The position numbers were made by a program, and so were the translations under genes. From an uncultured Dorea sp. (GTDB lineage: Bacteria > Bacillota > Clostridia > Lachnospirales > Lachnospiraceae), in assembly GCA_910578455.1 (NCBI GenBank), contig CAJTQA010000007.1, forward strand, positions 1 through 64,000: a stretch of 64,000 nucleotides of DNA. Reading direction: 5' to 3'. The notes under the pieces are model-generated. The model was not told where the DNA came from. It did not search any database and saw only the letters and a program-made list of their open reading frames with translations. How positions within the stretch are numbered: position 1 is the first letter of the stretch; each line of letters begins with the position of its first letter. This document shows positions 60,322 to 64,000 of the stretch, piece by piece.

Positions 60322-61797
60322 ATGTCAGAGCCGCTGTGGAATGGGATTGTCGGGATAATCAGGTGGATATCAGACCATCTATTCATAATAAATATTATAT
60401 TGTCACTGCTGATCATCTTTTTTCAGCGGAAGAAACCGACTACAGTCTGGGCATGGCTGCTCCTGCTGTATGCGATTCCTGTGATCGGATTTATACTGTA
60501 CCTTGTGCTGGCTCAGAATTTTCATAAGGAACGCATGTTTAAGATGAAAGAGATTGAGGGTGAGATAAAATATGCGGTCAGGAGGCAGGAGGAATCCATA
60601 TTCCGCAAGCAGCTAAGGCTCAGAAATTCAGAGCTTAAAAGATTTGAGCCGCTCATCCTATATAACCTCAACGAGGGGGAGGCGGTACTGACTGACAATA
60701 ATGACGTGCGGATCTTTGCGGACGGGGAGGATAAATTTCGGGAGCTGATCTATGAGATGGAGCATGCAAGGCAGTATATCCATCTGGAGTATTACATCAT
60801 ACGGGATGACGAGCTATGGGAGAAGATAGAGTCCGTGCTGATAAAAAAGGCCAGGCAGGGAGTGAAGGTGCGGGTACTGTTTGACAGCATGGGCTGTCGG
60901 GGGATGAAAAATTCCGTCTGGGAGAGACTGCGGAAAGAAGGGGTGGAAGTTTCGGAGTTCTTTCCTGCCCTCCTTGGAAAGTTCCAACTGCGGATCAATT
61001 ACCGTAACCACAGGAAGATCGTGGTGATTGACGGCAGGCTCGGGTTTATAGGAGGCTTTAATATCGGGAGGGAATATCTGGGAAAGAGCAGCCGGTTCGG
61101 GTATTGGCGGGATACGCACCTGTGCATCGAGGGCGCGGCGGTCACATCGCTTGCCGTGCGGTTTGTGCTGGACTGGAATTACGCTGCAAAAGAAAACCTG
61201 TTTCTGGATGACAGCCTTTTTGAGATTCCGCAGTATGTCCGTGACGGGCGCGACCCGGTACAGATCATTACCAGCGGCCCGGATTCGAAATATCCGAAGA
61301 TACGCGACAACTATCTGCGCCTCATCCACATGGCAAAGAGAAACATTTATATCCATACGCCTTATTTCATACCGGATGATGACATTAAGGATGCGCTGAT
61401 CATTGCAGCAAAGTCTGGGATTGACGTAAGGATCATGATTCCGTGCAAGCCGGATCATCCGTTTGTATATTGGGCGACATATTCATATGTAGGGGAGATG
61501 ATTGAGGCAGGCGCAAGGTGCTATACCTATAACAATGGTTTCCTGCACAGTAAGTGCCTGTGCATTGACACGCTGGTCAGCTGCGTGGGTACGGCGAATA
61601 TGGATATCCGCAGCTTTGCCCTCAATTTTGAAGTCAATGCAGTCATATATAGCGCAAAAACGACGCAGAGGCTGGAGGAGATCTTTGAGAAGGATATATT
61701 AGACAGCACGATCATCACAAGAAAGATGTATGAGCAGAGGGGATGGATAGTCTGGTTCAAGGAACAGTTCTGCCGCCTTCTGTCGCCGGTGCTGTAG
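60322..61797 (+). CDS. cls: Cardiolipin synthase (phospholipase D family)
   Basis: A 491-residue protein with two N-terminal membrane helices (residues about 20-35 and 40-60). Two HKD motifs follow, HRKIVVIDGRLGFIGGFN and HSKCLCIDTLVSCVGTANMD, both with His, Lys and Asp intact. It condenses two phosphatidylglycerols into cardiolipin. The ATG at 60322 has a weak AGAGAGGCGC site. Confidence 0.94.
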   Translation: MSEPLWNGIVGIIRWISDHLFIINIILSLLIIFFQRKKPTTVWAWLLLLYAIPVIGFILYLVLAQNFHKERMFKMKEIEGEIKYAVRRQEESIFRKQLRLRNSELKRFEPLILYNLNEGEAVLTDNNDVRIFADGEDKFRELIYEMEHARQYIHLEYYIIRDDELWEKIESVLIKKARQGVKVRVLFDSMGCRGMKNSVWERLRKEGVEVSEFFPALLGKFQLRINYRNHRKIVVIDGRLGFIGGFNIGREYLGKSSRFGYWRDTHLCIEGAAVTSLAVRFVLDWNYAAKENLFLDDSLFEIPQYVRDGRDPVQIITSGPDSKYPKIRDNYLRLIHMAKRNIYIHTPYFIPDDDIKDALIIAAKSGIDVRIMIPCKPDHPFVYWATYSYVGEMIEAGARCYTYNNGFLHSKCLCIDTLVSCVGTANMDIRSFALNFEVNAVIYSAKTTQRLEEIFEKDILDSTIITRKMYEQRGWIVWFKEQFCRLLSPVL

Positions 61798-61941
61798 CCT
61801 TTTGGCAGAGGGAGGCAGTAAAAGGAACGGCCGAGAAGATGAAATATCTGTGAAAAAGGTTTTAATATAAGCCTGAATATGATATACTCAACCGATGTGG
61901 AGAAAAAAATTATAACAATTTACGAAGATAAGAGGTGCATC

Positions 61942-63012
61942 ATGAAAAAGAGAATTGTAATGCTGATGACAGGAATTATGTCTGCCGCAATGCTCCTGAC
62001 CGCGTGTGAGGCAAGCAAGGGGCTGGAGACAGACAGGCTTAAAATTACGCAGTATAAAGGGGTAGAGGTCGAACAGGTAGAAAAACCGAAAGAGATATCG
62101 GACGAGGATGTAGAGAGCAGGATCCAGATGATGCTGGAGGGGCAGGCAGAGACGAAGGAAATTACAGACAGGGCCGTTCAGGGAGGAGACACCGTCAATA
62201 TTGATTATGTCGGGAAGATAGGCGGAAAAGAGTTCGAGGGCGGTTCAGCCAAAGGCTATGATCTGGAAATCGGTTCAGGAAATTTTATCGAAGGATTTGA
62301 AGACAGCATCATCGGACATAAGATTGGGGAAACTTTCGACTGGAACGGCAAGTTCCCGGATAATTACGGCAACACCGAATACGCAGGGAAGGATGTGGTA
62401 TTTACTATTACGGTAAACGGCATCACAGAGCGCAATGTTCCTGAACTGGACGACAAGATTGTGGCAAAATTGTCTGAAAACGCAAAGACAGTGAAAGAAT
62501 ACAAGGAAGAAGTGAAAAAGCAGATGGAGGATGCCGCAGAGCAAGAGTATGAAGATACCCTTGCAGGCGAGGTGTGGAATAAGGTGCTTGAAAATACAGA
62601 GGTAAAGAAAGTCTCTGACAAAGAACAGGAAAAAATGGAAGAACTGCTGAGAAAGCTTTATGAGTCAGAAGCAAAACAGTATGGCATGGAACTTGAAGAC
62701 TATGTCAAGGCTCAGGGAATGACAGTGGAGGACTTCAACGAACAGGTGGTTAAAGCGTCAGCCGAGCAGAATATAAAGGCTAAGCTGGTCACAGAGGCAA
62801 TTGCTGAAAAGGAAAACATAAGCCTCAGCGACGAGGCTTACGAGGAGCATCTGAAAAAGCTTGTTGAAAGCAGCGGCGAGGAAAACGTGGAAGAGATGAA
62901 AAAAATGTTGGGCGAAGAGGCATTTGAAGAAGAACTGAGAACCACCGCGCTTAACAATCTGGTGCTTGATAAGATTACTGAGTCATGCATCCAGAAAGCA
63001 TCAGGGAAATAG
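61942..63012 (+). CDS. Trigger-factor-like peptidyl-prolyl isomerase lipoprotein
   Basis: About 356 residues: a lipoprotein signal (KKRIVMLMTGIMSAAMLLTAC), then a trigger-factor-type FKBP domain (GDTVNIDYVGKIGGKEFEGG, GFEDSIIGHKIGETFDWNGKFPDNYGN) and a helical C-terminal chaperone arm (KTVKEYKEEVKKQMED to the end). The ribosome-binding N-domain of Tig is absent, and the signal puts the protein on the outer membrane face, where it would aid folding of exported proteins. The ATG at 61942 follows AGAGGTGC; an earlier ATG at 61879 lies at a probable -10 (TATACT, 61883-61888). Confidence 0.9.
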   Translation: MKKRIVMLMTGIMSAAMLLTACEASKGLETDRLKITQYKGVEVEQVEKPKEISDEDVESRIQMMLEGQAETKEITDRAVQGGDTVNIDYVGKIGGKEFEGGSAKGYDLEIGSGNFIEGFEDSIIGHKIGETFDWNGKFPDNYGNTEYAGKDVVFTITVNGITERNVPELDDKIVAKLSENAKTVKEYKEEVKKQMEDAAEQEYEDTLAGEVWNKVLENTEVKKVSDKEQEKMEELLRKLYESEAKQYGMELEDYVKAQGMTVEDFNEQVVKASAEQNIKAKLVTEAIAEKENISLSDEAYEEHLKKLVESSGEENVEEMKKMLGEEAFEEELRTTALNNLVLDKITESCIQKASGK

Positions 63013-63026
63013 AATAAGAAGTTGGT

Positions 63027-63055
63027 GCATACTGCACCTTGCCCCTGCATACATT
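63027..63055 (+). promoter_or_regulatory. Sigma-E (mother-cell) promoter of spoIIID
   Basis: -35 GCATACT (63027-63033, consensus KMATATT) and -10 CATACATT (63048-63055, consensus CATACAMT) with a 14-bp spacer, as expected for sigma-E. The predicted start is near 63062, about 22 bases before the ATG. Confidence 0.7.
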
Positions 63056-63082
63056 GTAAAAACAATGAGTGCAGGGGTTTTG
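63042..63082 (+). terminator. Hairpin between the chaperone gene and spoIIID (terminator-like)
   Basis: CCCCTGCA (63042-63049) pairs with TGCAGGGG (63070-63077), and ATTGT (63053-63057) with ACAAT (63062-63066), followed by TTTTG. The 3' arm contains the spoIIID ribosome site (CAGGGG). A smaller hairpin GGTGCA/TGCACC precedes it (63024-63038). Confidence 0.65.
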
Positions 63083-63083
63083 T

Positions 63084-63338
63084 ATGAAAGATTATATTGA
63101 GGAGCGGGCAGTAGAAATCGCTTATTATATTATTGAGCATAAAGCGACGGTACGGCAGACGGCGAAGAAGTTCGGGGTAAGCAAAAGCACGATACATAAA
63201 GATGTAACCGAGCGCCTTATACAGATTAACCCGTCGCTTGCCTCTGAGGCACGGAAAATCTTAGACCTCAATAAGTCCGAACGTCATATACGCGGTGGAC
63301 TTGCTACCCGCGAGAAGTACCTTCACCAAAATGTATAG
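63084..63338 (+). CDS. spoIIID: Sporulation transcriptional regulator SpoIIID
   Basis: An 84-residue DNA-binding protein, the usual SpoIIID length. It has RAVEIAYYIIEHKATVRQTAKKFGVSKSTIHKDVTERL (helix-turn-helix) and the C-terminal basic LNKSERHIRGGLATREKY. It modulates the sigma-E regulon in the mother cell. The ATG at 63084 follows CAGGGG at 6 bases; the track from 63069 has no ribosome site. It is controlled by the sigma-E promoter at 63027-63055. Confidence 0.96.
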   Translation: MKDYIEERAVEIAYYIIEHKATVRQTAKKFGVSKSTIHKDVTERLIQINPSLASEARKILDLNKSERHIRGGLATREKYLHQNV

Positions 63339-63357
63339 GAATGCAGAGTATACTTAT

Positions 63358-63396
63358 AAAAAGGCAGGCTGTAATAAAAATACGGCCTGCTTTTAC
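63358..63396 (+). terminator. Intrinsic terminator after spoIIID
   Basis: AAAAGGCAGGC and GCCTGCTTTT (one bulged G) around an A/T-rich loop, ending in TTTT. The following 120 bases to the next gene hold only A/T-rich sequence with no clear promoter. Confidence 0.75.
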
Positions 63397-63518
63397 AAAT
63401 GAATTCAGGCTATTTAATTGAATTTACTGATATTGGCTGGTAAAACGCATATGAATATGGTAAACTTTTAAATAATAATTGGCAGTCAGACTCTAAGAAA
63501 ATGCAGGATCATAATAGT

Positions 63519-63839
63519 ATGAGCGAAAAGAATACGTTTGAAATAATATATGACATCATCCGCCAGATTCCTTACGGAAAGGTGGCGACCTATGGGCAGA
63601 TTGCCGCTCTTGCGGGAAACAGGCGTTGGGCGAGGGTCGTAGGTTATGCTCTCCATGCCATACCTCAGGGCAGCGGCATCCCGTGGCACCGCGTGGTGAA
63701 AAAGAATGGAGAAGTATTTGGCGGCGCGGAAAGCGCCGGCGGGATATATCAGACAGAACTGCTCCAAAAAGAAGGAGTAGGGTTTACAGACGGATACGTG
63801 GACATGAAAAAATATCAGTGGAATAAAGTGTTATTCTGA
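63519..63839 (+). CDS. Alkyltransferase-like protein (Atl), tryptophan at the active site
   Basis: About 106 residues of the MGMT C-terminal domain only. The fold elements IPYGKVATYGQIAAL and the Arg-finger region RRWARVVGYALHAIP are kept, but the acceptor motif PCHRV reads PWHRV (Trp56). Such proteins (E. coli YbaZ, yeast Atl1) bind O6-alkylguanine without removing it and hand the lesion to nucleotide excision repair. The ATG at 63519 is chosen over 63501; the ribosome sites of both are weak. Confidence 0.9.
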   Translation: MSEKNTFEIIYDIIRQIPYGKVATYGQIAALAGNRRWARVVGYALHAIPQGSGIPWHRVVKKNGEVFGGAESAGGIYQTELLQKEGVGFTDGYVDMKKYQWNKVLF

Positions 63840-63851
63840 TGGGAGATGCCT

Positions 63852-64000
63852 ATGCAATTGAAGGACAAGGGCGACGTTGTCGCATGGCTGAAAGAAGACT
63901 TGACCATAGACCGGTTGTGGGAGGTTATGGAGCTTTACGAGGATTTTCCTTTTTACACAATGCGAAATCTGGAATTTACCTATATAATCAAGGGGAATGA
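63852..64000 (+). CDS. Partial protein of unknown function (continues beyond window)
   Basis: The frame stays open for 49 codons to the window end, starting 12 bases after the Atl stop with GGGAGA upstream. The visible part (MQLKDKGDVVAWLKEDLTID, then ELYEDFPFYTMRNLEFTYII) is a soluble, aromatic-rich N-terminus. I recognise no family with certainty. Confidence 0.6.
   Translation, partial: MQLKDKGDVVAWLKEDLTIDRLWEVMELYEDFPFYTMRNLEFTYIIKGN

Noticed and set aside
61879..61941. N-terminal extension of the trigger-factor-like lipoprotein
   Set aside because: The ATG at 61879 coincides with a TATACT -10 element, and the extension would destroy the lipoprotein signal arrangement.
63838..64000. Overlapping frame starting at ATG 63838-63840 after the Atl gene
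   Set aside because: Its translation is Arg/Gly-rich and shadow-like; the frame from 63852 has better residue composition and a ribosome site.

Overview
The window comes from a low-to-mid G+C, spore-forming Clostridia chromosome, most likely Lachnospiraceae. The evidence is SpoIIR, SpoIIID, a DUF3794/LysM sporulation-type protein, a V-type ATPase operon, a large (Alu-domain) SRP RNA, strong AGGAGG ribosome sites and sigma-A promoters of the TTGACA-17-TATAAT kind. I would not name a genus. No insertion sequence, prophage or CRISPR array is visible. Almost all the DNA is coding, and the longest unannotated gaps are about 200 bases.

Layout. (1) 1-1074: 3' end of a 23S rRNA gene, then tRNA-Asn and a terminator, with no 5S gene between them. 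(2) 1120-9443: a sugar operon made of a LacI regulator, an ABC importer (lipoprotein plus two permeases), a GH116 beta-glycosidase and a GH32 fructosidase. Two LacI-type operators flank its internal promoter. (3) 9466-14750: a minus-strand AraC regulator, diaminopropionate ammonia-lyase and YesL-like protein, divergent from a GH36 alpha-galactosidase. (4) 14926-18882: an HTH/acidic protein, dGTPase, a second protein with an acidic linker, and TadA, followed by the SRP RNA on the minus strand. (5) 20254-29413: an unusual catabolic operon with a DeoR regulator, BtpA/SgcQ-like TIM barrel, sugar ABC importer, eIF2B-like sugar-phosphate isomerase homologue, M29 metallopeptidase, flavodoxin-fold reductase and FGGY kinase. 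(6) 29474-34302: a B12/radical SAM protein, a 33-residue membrane peptide, a VanW protein, an AIR-synthase-like protein and TrmL. (7) 34313-43064: the complete V-type ATPase operon (stalk subunit, I, K, E, C, F, A, B, D) with a sodium-binding signature in subunit K. (8) 43122-48256, minus strand: malQ-plsC-pncB-murF. (9) 48417-64000: housekeeping and sporulation genes (PrcB-like lipoprotein, DUF3794/LysM, ispE, GntR, spoIIR, acyl-ACP thioesterase, CvfB, dnaE, pfkA, DUF1934, cardiolipin synthase, a trigger-factor-like lipoprotein, spoIIID, a tryptophan-type alkyltransferase-like protein and one partial gene).

How the parts fit. Regions 2, 3 and 5 are accessory carbohydrate-uptake loci, each with its own regulator, typical of gut or plant-polymer-associated Lachnospiraceae. 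The best candidate for an undescribed system is region 5. Its enzymes suggest import, phosphorylation, isomerisation and cleavage of a sugar-like compound, but the peptidase and reductase imply a substrate with an amide or otherwise unusual aglycone. The remainder is core metabolism, envelope and sporulation. The spoIIID upstream region is notable because a good sigma-E promoter lies inside the inverted repeats that end the preceding gene.

All calls are from reading the sequence and remembered family features. No database search was run.
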